A DNA stretch of 13,074 nt from JAMCUI01 sp964520615 (GCA_964520615.1 CAZFNL010000130.1:1-13074); one strand, 5' to 3'; positions 6,505 to 13,074 are shown, numbered from the stretch's first letter. Numbers and translations are program-made. The notes: generated by a model from the sequence alone, not told the origin.

Positions 6505-7161
6505 ATGCAGGAAAATCCAACTCCTCACCTTATCATGATGGGCCTTATTATTCTTATCGCCATCAATCTTTTTATACTCGACCTGAAAATCTTTTCCGGC
6601 GGAAGCAGTCTGCAATTTTCCGATATTGCCGCTGTCGCCACCCCTTCCCCATCCACACTTCTCAATTTTCAGCCCACAACCAATCTTTCTTGCCCAGCCA
6701 GTTGCATTTCCCTTATTAACCAGGCATCACCAAGCTCTTCTTCAAACGTCGGCTCACCGCAAGAATCCGGCTTGACCTTATACAACAATTCTTCCTCACC
6801 TCATGAAACCTATATTCCGCTTGGCAGCGGCACCACCTCCAAATCAGACTGGGATGACATGACAGCTACTGAAACAGTGATTGATACCGCCAATTTCGGT
6901 AACATCAAGGAAGCATATTTTATCGCTTCCCTCTCCAATCCCACTCAAAACGGACAGGCGGAGGCACAGCTTTTTGACGTCACTGACAAACACCCCGTCT
7001 GGGACAGTAATGTGGTAATGAACGGTCCCTCCTCCCAAACTATCACTTCAGGCAAAATTTCACTTGACAACGGCAATAAGCTTTACCGGGTACAGCTCAA
7101 AAGTTCCCTATCCGTACCTGTGTCACTTACCAATGGAAGAATCAGGATTATTTCGGAATAA
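6505..7161 (+). CDS. Membrane-anchored protein with C-terminal beta-type domain
   Basis: This 218-residue protein has one N-terminal membrane helix (about 8-26, MMGLIILIAINLFIL), probably an uncleaved anchor with a short cytoplasmic end. A Ser/Pro/Thr linker follows, with a CPASC pair (63-67), then a domain of about 118 residues (100-218). That domain alternates hydrophobic strands with Gly/Asn turns (ETYIPLGSG, KEAYFIASLSNP, AEAQLFDVTDKHPVW, KLYRVQLKS, RIRIISE) and looks like a beta sandwich. I recall similar domains at the ends of Microgenomates surface proteins, but no function. No catalytic motif is visible. It follows the Cys-repeat gene by 39 bases and carries its own promoter, so it can be expressed separately. 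A role in binding to a surface ligand is possible but is inference. Confidence 0.75.
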   Translation: MQENPTPHLIMMGLIILIAINLFILDLKIFSGGSSLQFSDIAAVATPSPSTLLNFQPTTNLSCPASCISLINQASPSSSSNVGSPQESGLTLYNNSSSPHETYIPLGSGTTSKSDWDDMTATETVIDTANFGNIKEAYFIASLSNPTQNGQAEAQLFDVTDKHPVWDSNVVMNGPSSQTITSGKISLDNGNKLYRVQLKSSLSVPVSLTNGRIRIISE

Positions 7162-7191
7162 CTTACCAAATCAAAAAGGAATAATTTTAGT

Positions 7192-7220
7192 TTGCCTCAA
7201 AAGTCACGATGAAATTAGAT
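7192..7220 (+). promoter_or_regulatory. Weak promoter candidate before the SGNH/EamA-nuclease pair
   Basis: TTGCCT (7192-7197) and TTAGAT (7215-7220) have 17-base spacing but only partial consensus matches. The ATG at 7222 would come before the expected start point, so the true promoter may lie elsewhere. No Shine-Dalgarno sequence is seen. Confidence 0.2.
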
Positions 7221-7221
7221 C

Positions 7222-7950
7222 ATGAACATTCTTAAAGATATCAAAAGCACCATAAACCAAAACCGTCTTTATAAAATCGTTTTCTCGGGCGATTCTTTTA
7301 CTTCCTCTGACTGGCTTCATCCAAACTGGCGGGAGATTTTGGAGTATGTCCTCAAAGAAGAGTTGACCAAAATGACCGGTGGCTGGAAAAAGCCTTACTG
7401 GAATATCCGCTGTATAAACGCCGGGCTAGACGGGGCCTCTACCAAAGATATTTTGGATCTTTCTTATAAATACATTCTCTGCCATAAACCGCAGATGACT
7501 CTTATTCTTGCCGGAATAAATGACACATGGCAAAATATTTCGCCGCCGCAATTTTTGGACAACCTTACTAAGCTGTCAAATCTTCTGAAAAGGGAAAATT
7601 GTTTCACTATTTACGTTTCTCCTCCACCGTCGTCAAATGAGGAAGAAAATGAAAAGTTTGCCCCTTTTTTGGCTCAGTCAGGAACAAAATTAAGCGAACT
7701 AATGGATTTATATATAGACTTATTCGATGATTTTAGAGTAATAAAAGACCTCAATAAATTTTATACACTAGTCTCTGAAGGAAATGAAGATTTTGACATA
7801 AAACCTGGTGAAAAAGATTTTATACACCCCAATGTTTTGGGAAATGCCTATATGGCAAAATTTATACTGGAAAAATTATTCGGAGTCAGTTTCACTCCGG
7901 AAAAATATTTATCCAATATGAGAAGCGGTATCGTGAATCCCTCTTACTGA
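7222..7950 (+). CDS. SGNH/GDSL-family hydrolase, no signal peptide
   Basis: This 242-residue protein carries all four SGNH blocks: FSGDSF with Ser25 as nucleophile (block I), NAGLDGAS with Gly68 (block II), LAGINDTW with Asn100 (block III), and DFIHPN with Asp199 and His202 (block V). The family cleaves esters of lipids, acetylated sugars or related substrates; the substrate here cannot be read from the sequence. No signal peptide or membrane helix is present, so it is probably cytoplasmic, unlike the secreted SGNH protein at 9439. Its stop is one base from the next ATG, so it is co-translated with the EamA-nuclease fusion. The length is typical of the family. The ATG at 7222 is chosen because the first strand begins shortly after it. 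An overlapping mini-frame (7209-7235) in another phase ends inside the gene and is probably meaningless. Confidence 0.88.
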   Translation: MNILKDIKSTINQNRLYKIVFSGDSFTSSDWLHPNWREILEYVLKEELTKMTGGWKKPYWNIRCINAGLDGASTKDILDLSYKYILCHKPQMTLILAGINDTWQNISPPQFLDNLTKLSNLLKRENCFTIYVSPPPSSNEEENEKFAPFLAQSGTKLSELMDLYIDLFDDFRVIKDLNKFYTLVSEGNEDFDIKPGEKDFIHPNVLGNAYMAKFILEKLFGVSFTPEKYLSNMRSGIVNPSY

Positions 7951-7951
7951 T

Positions 7952-9346
7952 ATGACTCCCCTTTTTTATGCCGCAGTCATCATAAGCACTTCCTTTCTCT
8001 GGGGAGTGGGTTATCTTATGATGAAAAAAGGTTACCGCAAGCTCTCCACTTGGCAAACATACGCTGTAGATACATTTTTTGTCGCAATTCCCTTATGGTT
8101 TCTCTACGGATTTATAAATGGAAAAGGTTTTTATGATATCACTTGGCCGGCAATCACCGTTGCTTTTATTACCAGCGTTCTCTGGGCACTTTATTATTTC
8201 ACTATCAATATCGGACCGCTAAGTCTGACCTCTACAGTTCTTTCCGCTTCTCCCATCTTTTCTATAGTTTTAGCCAGATACATACTTCAGGAGAAGCTCA
8301 ATCTTTTTGTTCTTTTAGCAATTCTTTTCAGTCTTTTAGGAATACTTATGACAGGTTTTGAAAAACCAAAAGGGAAATTCCATTTTGCCTCATGGTTTTA
8401 TATTGCTCTTTTTTATGCTGTCTCGTATGGGCTAGTCGGAGTTTTGCAAAAATTCAGTCTTCAAACCACTTCAAACACCACATTTATGATACTGCTAGCC
8501 ATTGGGCAACTTGTTACCACTATAGTATGGAAAATGATTAAACAAGAAAAACTCCCTCAATTAAAATTCAGAATCGTTGGCCTAACAATAACCGGTCTCT
8601 TTCTTGTCAGTGTGGCTGACATCATATATTTTTACTCTCTTGAAAAAGGTCTGGCATCGGTCATCATCCCGCTTTCCGAAACATACGTAATAGTTCTGAC
8701 TGTTTTGTCTGCCATCTTCCTGAAAGAAAAGATAAAACTATACCAATGGCTGGGTATAACTTTGGTAGTATTTGGAGTAATCCTCACAAATATATTTTTG
8801 AACAATTCCCAAACAATAAATCCATATGCTCCAACGACAAAAACTGTCGATTTAGACTCTCCAATAAAATTATCTGATATCGTTAGAAACCATTCCTCTC
8901 CGGCCACCACTTCTTCAATGCAAACCGACAATATTCCCCTTCCTCCGGCTGATTCGTTAGTTGCCAAAGTCACTTATGTATATGACGGGGATTCAATCAA
9001 ACTTTCTGACGGAAACAAATTACGCTATTTGGGCATCAATACTCCCGAGTTGGGAAAAAATGGAAATAATGATCAATGTTTCGCAAAAGAAGCGGCAAAT
9101 ATAAATAAGCAATTAGTACTTGGTCAAACAATAAAAATTGAAAAAGATACTTCTCAATCTGATAAATATGGACGTCTTCTACGATATATTTGGGTAGACA
9201 ATGTGTTCATAAACGATTTTCTCATAAGACAGGGTTTTGCTAGGCTGGAAACCATACCACCAGACACAAAATATTCCGCTGAATTCGCGAGTGCACAATC
9301 CGAGGCCAAAGAAAATAAAAGAGGCCTGTGGAATGCCTGCTATTAA
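7952..9346 (+). CDS. EamA/DMT transporter fused to a staphylococcal-type nuclease domain
   Basis: This 464-residue protein joins two families. Residues 1-284 form ten membrane helices in the 5+5 layout of EamA (drug/metabolite) transporters, with helices near 4-25, 37-55, 66-88, 90-110, 117-135, 146-167, 175-196, 207-230, 234-256 and 264-284, and the conserved KEKIKLYQWLGI element before helix 10. A disordered linker (285-336) leads to an SNase domain (337-464). Its active-site residues align with the S. aureus enzyme: Asp345 and Asp347 (DGDS), Arg358, Glu366 (NTPE) and Arg408 (DKYGR). The metal ligand equivalent to Asp40 is Asn363. It probably cuts DNA or RNA. The loops after odd-numbered helices hold about 15 Lys/Arg against five on the other side, so the positive-inside rule puts the nuclease outside, although many EamA proteins are drawn with both ends inside. 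The ATG is one base after the SGNH stop, so the genes form an operon. Confidence 0.9.
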   Translation: MTPLFYAAVIISTSFLWGVGYLMMKKGYRKLSTWQTYAVDTFFVAIPLWFLYGFINGKGFYDITWPAITVAFITSVLWALYYFTINIGPLSLTSTVLSASPIFSIVLARYILQEKLNLFVLLAILFSLLGILMTGFEKPKGKFHFASWFYIALFYAVSYGLVGVLQKFSLQTTSNTTFMILLAIGQLVTTIVWKMIKQEKLPQLKFRIVGLTITGLFLVSVADIIYFYSLEKGLASVIIPLSETYVIVLTVLSAIFLKEKIKLYQWLGITLVVFGVILTNIFLNNSQTINPYAPTTKTVDLDSPIKLSDIVRNHSSPATTSSMQTDNIPLPPADSLVAKVTYVYDGDSIKLSDGNKLRYLGINTPELGKNGNNDQCFAKEAANINKQLVLGQTIKIEKDTSQSDKYGRLLRYIWVDNVFINDFLIRQGFARLETIPPDTKYSAEFASAQSEAKENKRGLWNACY

Positions 9347-9400
9347 ATAAATATATTTTCACAGTGAATTTTACCACCTCCATCAATATAATTTAGAAAC

Positions 9401-9429
9401 TTGATTATTCTCAGATATTTAGTCATACT
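9401..9429 (+). promoter_or_regulatory. Putative promoter of the secreted SGNH gene
   Basis: TTGATT (9401-9406) and CATACT (9424-9429) are 17 bases apart, each with four of six consensus matches. The ATG at 9439 lies nine bases after the -10, as for the genes at 2319 and 6505. The AGG directly before the ATG is too close to act as a Shine-Dalgarno site. Confidence 0.45.
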
Positions 9430-9438
9430 GGACTTAGG

Positions 9439-10743
9439 ATGACAAAATCTGCCCAGCGGGTCATTATTTTTTTTATCATAGGCCTTTTTCTGACGTTTCT
9501 ATCGGGAAACAAAGTACAGGCTGAATATCTGGTACAACCATTACCTCAAAATGATCCTGCAAATATCTCCGCTTCTTATGGCAACCTAAATATAAATGTT
9601 CCGGTAAAGCAGCTTCTAATTGTTTCAACAAATAATTCAAATAAACCTTCAGTCAGTTTCGGCGACCTTTTATCCAACCAATTTTCCTCAGAAAGCGGAA
9701 CAGTACTTTCCGCTCAGGATAACAGTTATATCCTACAATCAACCCAGTCGGCAACAATAAAAAACCTCCTTTCCCAATTGGAAGATTCTTACTATGCATC
9801 TCAGAAAGAACTGGCTGACTTCAATAAAAATAGACCAGATTCACTTTACGGTACGCCTACACCTACTCCAAATCCTAGTTATATTCCCGCATCAACTCCA
9901 TATATCCCTCTTCCTACATTAAAAGCTGCGTTAAATGAAATCGCAAACAATCTTGGTTTGACCCAAGGAGATCAGTTACTGGGTTCAGACTCACTCCAAA
10001 CATATATCCCACTATCAGCAAACACCATACTACCCACCAATACACCTACTCCAATACCTACAATTATCACTACTCCCACACCTGTCAAAACCAACTATAC
10101 CATCGCTCTTTTAGGCGACTCAATGACTGATACTTTGGGACGAAACTTACCCCAGCTGCACAATCTCCTGACAGCCGCCTACCCTAATTACTCTTTTGCT
10201 CTTCTCAACTATGGCCAGGGTTCAACTGATCTTGAAAGCGGCCTAAACCGCCTGACTAATTATTCCACTTATCTGGGTACAACATTCCCCCCTCTTTTGT
10301 CATTCAAACCTGACATACTTGTCGTGGAATCCTTTGCTTACAACCATTGGAGTCCCACACAATCTGACCTTGACCGACAATGGCTGGACTATGCCAAAAT
10401 TGCCGATACTGTAAAGCAAAATTCACCCAGCACCAAAATCATTTTTGCCTCTTCAATCTCCCCCAACATTGGCACTTTCGGCGATGGCGCCCTAAACTGG
10501 CCCAAAAATCTGAAATGGAACGCTGCCATGACCATAAAAGCTTACCTTCAGAATATGATAAACTTTGCCACGTCCCAGCATTATCCGCTTGCAGATGCCT
10601 ACCATACCTCTATGGATGCAAGTGGCAACGGACAGGAAGTTTACATAAACCAAGGAGATCATATCCATCCATCCAGTGATGGCGGTCTTTTATACAGTAA
10701 AAAGATAGTCGAAGCTATACAGTCAAACAACCTCCTACCCTAA
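9439..10743 (+). CDS. Secreted SGNH/GDSL-family hydrolase
   Basis: This 434-residue protein has an N-terminal signal peptide (basic start TKSAQR, hydrophobic core 8-21, cleavage probably after VQA at 28). A Ser/Asn-rich region (30-135) and a Thr/Pro spacer with TPTPTPNP and TNTPTPIPT (139-217) separate it from the C-terminal catalytic domain (219-434). That domain has LLGDSMTD with Ser228 (block I), LNYGQGST with Gly259/261 (block II), FAYNHW with Asn302 (block III), and GDHIHPS with Asp407 and His410 (block V), so the catalytic set is complete. It probably removes acyl or acetyl groups from external lipids, glycans or peptidoglycan; the substrate is not determinable here. It lies 92 bases after the EamA-nuclease fusion with its own promoter. 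With the intracellular SGNH at 7222, it makes two such enzymes within 3.5 kb, and their low similarity argues against recent duplication. Confidence 0.88.
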   Translation: MTKSAQRVIIFFIIGLFLTFLSGNKVQAEYLVQPLPQNDPANISASYGNLNINVPVKQLLIVSTNNSNKPSVSFGDLLSNQFSSESGTVLSAQDNSYILQSTQSATIKNLLSQLEDSYYASQKELADFNKNRPDSLYGTPTPTPNPSYIPASTPYIPLPTLKAALNEIANNLGLTQGDQLLGSDSLQTYIPLSANTILPTNTPTPIPTIITTPTPVKTNYTIALLGDSMTDTLGRNLPQLHNLLTAAYPNYSFALLNYGQGSTDLESGLNRLTNYSTYLGTTFPPLLSFKPDILVVESFAYNHWSPTQSDLDRQWLDYAKIADTVKQNSPSTKIIFASSISPNIGTFGDGALNWPKNLKWNAAMTIKAYLQNMINFATSQHYPLADAYHTSMDASGNGQEVYINQGDHIHPSSDGGLLYSKKIVEAIQSNNLLP

Positions 10744-10825
10744 CTCTTCCAGAATTATTTCATCAATCAGCCTTCTATTTTCACTAACCTTTACCTCTGT
10801 AAGCTCCACATGTTTTGTAATCTAT

Positions 10826-10855
10826 TTGACAAATCGACATGATTTAATCTATACT
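10826..10855 (+). promoter_or_regulatory. Strong promoter of the lipobox protein gene
   Basis: A perfect TTGACA (10826-10831) and TATACT (10850-10855) are separated by 18 bases, the best promoter in the window. The ATG at 10868 is 12 bases after the -10, leaving a leader of about six bases without a Shine-Dalgarno sequence. The TTG of this -35 box is in frame with the gene and can be mistaken for a start codon. Confidence 0.7.
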
Positions 10856-10867
10856 ATAGGCTTAAAT

Positions 10868-11671
10868 ATGAACGTGGAAACCATGAGGCCGCTTTACGTA
10901 ACAGATCTCCCTCTACCCGGCAAACTACCACCGATAACAGGTGAGCTTCCGGATCCTTCACCGATGGAAATACACCCTGTTTATGATACGCACCTATTGA
11001 TGGAAACGGCGCAAAAATATCTACCGGATGTCTTAAACCTTTTTGCCCGTTTCAACCAAAAGACTCGAAATATCATTCAAACTCTCAAAACCAATCTTCA
11101 GCCGGCTGATATCAAACATACTGCAGAATCTGCTTTTCTGGCAGGATTGGTCCTTTTGACAGCGTGTAATCCCGGAAATAACAATATGCCATCCATTCCT
11201 ACTCCAATCGTAAAAGAGATGGGGCCGCTTGACTGGATAGATGGTGTCACGGCACAATGCAGACAGCTCTTGAAAGGAGCTCTGGCTGATCTGGATCATG
11301 TGGATGAAATCCCCAATGATGCTCCTTCCAAAGGCATATCTTTCCCAAATCCCTCACTGGAGCTGGTAAAAATAGGAGATACGGCTATGAGAGCGATTGA
11401 AGTCTTGCCAAAATTTAAGCCTCCCCAAAACCCAGACCAGACAATCGGCGGTGATGTTGTTTTTTATTATTTTGTACCTGAAACTCCTTATGACGATATT
11501 ACTGTAAATTCTGCAGCTGACGGGTTAATTCCGGTAAAACCCAGCGATAGCGGAAAAAGAGTATGCATCATGTTTGGAGAAGATCAATCTAGTGAACACG
11601 GCAAAAATGTCCTGATTACGAAAATAGCCCCACCAAAAGGTACTCAGATGCCAGATATCAAGTATAAATAA
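10868..11671 (+). CDS. Unrecognised protein with a displaced lipobox
   Basis: This is a 267-residue protein of unknown family. The start is ATG 10868; the frame extends back to TTG 10826, but that codon is part of the -35 box. Residues 1-85 are Pro-rich, then helical, without a signal sequence. Residues 89-100 (AFLAGLVLLTAC) form a short hydrophobic core ending in LTAC, a perfect lipobox with Cys100, followed by Asn/Pro-rich linker sequence, just as in a lipoprotein. No ATG, GTG or TTG codon lies close enough before it to make a normal lipoprotein signal peptide. The C-terminal part (about 115-267) is mixed alpha/beta with FYYFVPETPYDD and RVCIMFGED strands and no motif I know. The gene has its own strong promoter and converges on the minus-strand membrane gene 37 bases away. 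It may be a lipoprotein with an extra N-terminal domain or a cytoplasmic protein with a chance lipobox. Confidence 0.72.
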   Translation: MNVETMRPLYVTDLPLPGKLPPITGELPDPSPMEIHPVYDTHLLMETAQKYLPDVLNLFARFNQKTRNIIQTLKTNLQPADIKHTAESAFLAGLVLLTACNPGNNNMPSIPTPIVKEMGPLDWIDGVTAQCRQLLKGALADLDHVDEIPNDAPSKGISFPNPSLELVKIGDTAMRAIEVLPKFKPPQNPDQTIGGDVVFYYFVPETPYDDITVNSAADGLIPVKPSDSGKRVCIMFGEDQSSEHGKNVLITKIAPPKGTQMPDIKYK

Positions 11672-11708
11672 TCTGTTTCTTAGTAATACTGTAATTGAAT
11701 GATTTTCA

Positions 11709-12956
11709 CTACTCATAGAACTTATACAGTACCACGTTCCCCTTCTGAAAAACCGGTTTGAGAAATGAAGAAAATTCCGCAAATATGTCTCCCCTGTCGG
11801 AAAATACATATTCAATTCCGTTATTTTTTATAAATTCTGCCGCTTCCTCCGCTTTGAAATCCAGATTGAAAAAATGGTATGCTTTTTTTTGCTTTGGGAA
11901 AAAATCTATTGTCGCCACTTCATGGCCGACATACACACGATCCAAAGTAAAAGCGGGCAGATAGTTACCAATATAATCAGGCGCCAATACGGCCGCGAAT
12001 GATTTCGTGTTCGTATTCAAGTACTGCATCGCAGATATATTCTGATCAGGAATATAAATATTATTTGGCGTGTCAAGTTTGGAAAGTTGCGGCACCCAAT
12101 AACCGTATAAATCGGATATAGTACTAATGAGGATTATAATTAATATGGCGGTAAGAACCGCCTTTTTCATCGCTTTATTCTTCACATTCTCTACAATCCG
12201 CCTTATTCCCCAAACAGCAAGAATTCCCCAGAAAACATAAGGAGCCGAATATACAAACCTCATCTTGTTTATGGTAAAGAACCCAAAAACAGATGCAACG
12301 TAAAAAATTAACGGCAAAATTGAGAGAAACATCATGAGAATCTGTCCTCTGCCTAACCTTTGTCTGATTGTAAACAGTGAAAAAACCGCAAAAAAAGGCA
12401 ATACGCCAAGTGATGTGACATAAACCCAGAAAGTACCCGGGAATATCTCAGCCCTATAGATATAATATTCCCATTGTGACAAACCTGTGCCAATCACCAG
12501 AGAATAGGAAAAAGTCAGAATGGCAATCGAGACAATAAGTATTATTACCGTCCCTTTTACTAACAGTAATAAGTCATCTATACGTCCAAATCCATATTTC
12601 CCCTTCCTGCCTGAAAATTTTTGCTTCAAGTAAATCGTCAGATATAAAGCGTTAAACAATAAAACCGCTGACAGGAATATGAAACCGGGAGGGCTGAAAA
12701 CCAAAAGGCCCAGAAACTGGAAAAGGGCACAAAACAAGGCATATTTCAGTTTTTTCTCTCTGACAAAGCGTATAAAAGCATACACCGCTGCCAAAAGCAT
12801 CGCGCTCCCGAAAAAATGGTGAGGGACCATATACAGCCTTTCCTGTATTGTCGTATGGTTCCACCAGGATGTCCCTGTATAAATTGTCAGACCGGCACTT
12901 CTTATAAACCATCCGGGCAACGGCCCCGTAAAAAAAACTATGATGCTATGAAAAAT
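11709..12956 (-). pseudogene. 5'-truncated GT-C-like multi-pass membrane protein
   Basis: About 415 C-terminal residues of a large membrane protein remain. Roughly eight hydrophobic helices fill the first 300 residues, with loops such as GTSWWNHTTIQERLYMVPHH near the start. The tail of about 110 residues is soluble (IPAFT-like LPAFTLDRVYVGHE, AEFIKNNGIEYVFSD, GNVVLYKFYE). The layout resembles the C-terminal half of GT-C glycosyltransferase-like proteins common in Patescibacteria, which transfer sugars from lipid carriers at the outer membrane face; the catalytic N-terminal loop is missing. The apparent start, TTG at 12920, is not credible. The same frame continues plausibly upstream (HSIIVFFTGPLPGW) to about 12956, where the left end of an IS110-family element begins. 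The gene was probably cut by that insertion, and its 5' part should lie beyond the element. No start codon or ribosome-binding site is visible for the remnant. The exact junction is uncertain by about ten bases. Confidence 0.75.
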
Positions 12957-12963
12957 GTGTAGG

Positions 12964-13012
12964 CCTTTTCTGGGATAATGCAGGAGTTATTAAAGTTATC
13001 CCAAAGAAAAGG
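12964..13012 (+). repeat. Fold-back hairpin before the IS110 transposase
   Basis: CCTTTTCTGGGATAA (12964-12978) pairs with TTATCCCAAAGAAAAGG (12996-13012): 15 base pairs interrupted only by two unpaired A residues at 13003-13004, with a 17-base loop. The 3' arm contains the first bases of the ribosome-binding site AAGGAGG. A read-through transcript would fold and hide the site. It may alternatively be a structured part of the element's end. Confidence 0.8.
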
Positions 13013-13015
13013 AGG
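13009..13015 (+). promoter_or_regulatory. Ribosome-binding site of the IS110 transposase
   Basis: AAGGAGG lies five bases before the ATG at 13021, which fixes the start. Four of its bases (13009-13012) are paired in the upstream hairpin. Confidence 0.85.
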
Positions 13016-13020
13016 ATACC

Positions 13021-13074
13021 ATGAATTACATAGGTATAGACCTACACAAAAAGTTCTCCCAGTTTACGGTCATG
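13021..13074 (+). CDS. IS110-family transposase, N-terminus only
   Basis: The first 18 residues are MNYIGIDLHKKFSQFTVM. The YIGIDLHKK motif is the hallmark start of IS110-family recombinases. Asp7 is the first acidic residue of their RuvC-like (DEDD) domain, which works with a C-terminal Ser-containing Tnp domain in bridge-RNA-guided recombination. A canonical ribosome-binding site precedes the ATG. The frame is open to the window edge, so the gene's intactness cannot be judged. Confidence 0.88.
   Translation, partial: MNYIGIDLHKKFSQFTVM

Larger units (their letters stand above)
12957..13074 (+). mobile_element. IS110-family insertion sequence, left end (partial)
   Basis: The element is recognised by its transposase start at 13021 and by the abrupt loss of the GT-C-like reading frame just upstream. 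Its non-coding left end is at most about 65 bases. IS110-family elements lack ordinary terminal inverted repeats, and their non-coding ends encode a bridge RNA that directs target and donor choice. The short left end would fit IS1111-like members, whose guide RNA lies at the right end outside this window. The rest of the element is beyond the window. Confidence 0.72.

Noticed and set aside
9356..9371. TTTTCACAGTGAATTTT as a terminator after the EamA-nuclease gene
   Set aside because: The dyad has a 5-bp A/T-rich stem and a one-base loop, too weak for an intrinsic terminator.
10826..10867. TTG start adding 14 residues to the lipobox protein
   Set aside because: This TTG is the first part of a perfect TTGACA -35 element with TATACT 18 bases later, so it is not transcribed from this promoter.
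11672..11708. Bidirectional terminator between the converging genes
   Set aside because: No GC-rich stem or T-run is visible in the 37 bases; the ACTGTA/TACAGT pair is short and may be chance.
12918..12920. TTG as a true start of the GT-C-like membrane protein
   Set aside because: Plausible protein sequence continues upstream in the same frame to about 12956, and no ribosome-binding site is present; it is an internal Leu.

Overview
The window looks like a stretch of a Patescibacteria (CPR) genome, most likely of the Microgenomates type. This is inferred from gene content and style, not from a marker gene. The clues are moderately AT-rich DNA, a sigma factor coupled to a DUF5667-type membrane protein, many low-complexity single-pass envelope proteins with NPF, TPTP or SPSA linkers, a Cys-repeat secreted protein, and several genes whose -10 box lies only 8-12 bases before the ATG (leaderless or nearly leaderless mRNAs). 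No ribosomal, tRNA or core metabolic gene is present.

Layout. Bases 1-245 hold the unresolved edge of a neighbouring gene and a promoter. Gene 1 (246-2243, +) encodes a large Cys-rich exported protein that ends in the uncharacterised 'KPxIYxYP ... GFTVxxWGG' domain. Next is a two-gene regulatory operon (2319-3634, +): an ECF-like sigma factor that overlaps, by ATGA, a one-pass DUF5667 protein, the likely anti-sigma factor. A 418-base gene-free stretch follows. After it come four envelope genes, all on the + strand: a small exported Asn/Thr-rich protein (4053-4454, strong Shine-Dalgarno), a one-pass NPF-repeat protein (4529-5134) coupled by TGATG to an exported seven-repeat Cys protein (5134-6465), and a membrane-anchored protein with a beta-type C-terminal domain (6505-7161).

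Bases 7222-10743 (+) hold an intracellular SGNH hydrolase, one base away from an unusual fusion of a 10-helix EamA transporter with a staphylococcal-type nuclease, and then a secreted SGNH hydrolase. Gene 11 (10868-11671, +) is an unrecognised protein with a lipobox far from its N-terminus. A converging, minus-strand GT-C-like membrane protein (11709 to about 12956) has lost its 5' part where an IS110-family element begins. The window ends 18 codons into that element's transposase.

Taken together, the region is an accessory cell-surface island. The sigma/DUF5667 pair could sense the envelope and control neighbouring exported proteins, and the hydrolases and tethered nuclease could process external polymers; both roles are inference. 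The strongest unusual items are the EamA-nuclease fusion, the IS110 disruption with a fold-back hairpin over the transposase ribosome-binding site, and the repeated short -10-to-ATG spacing.
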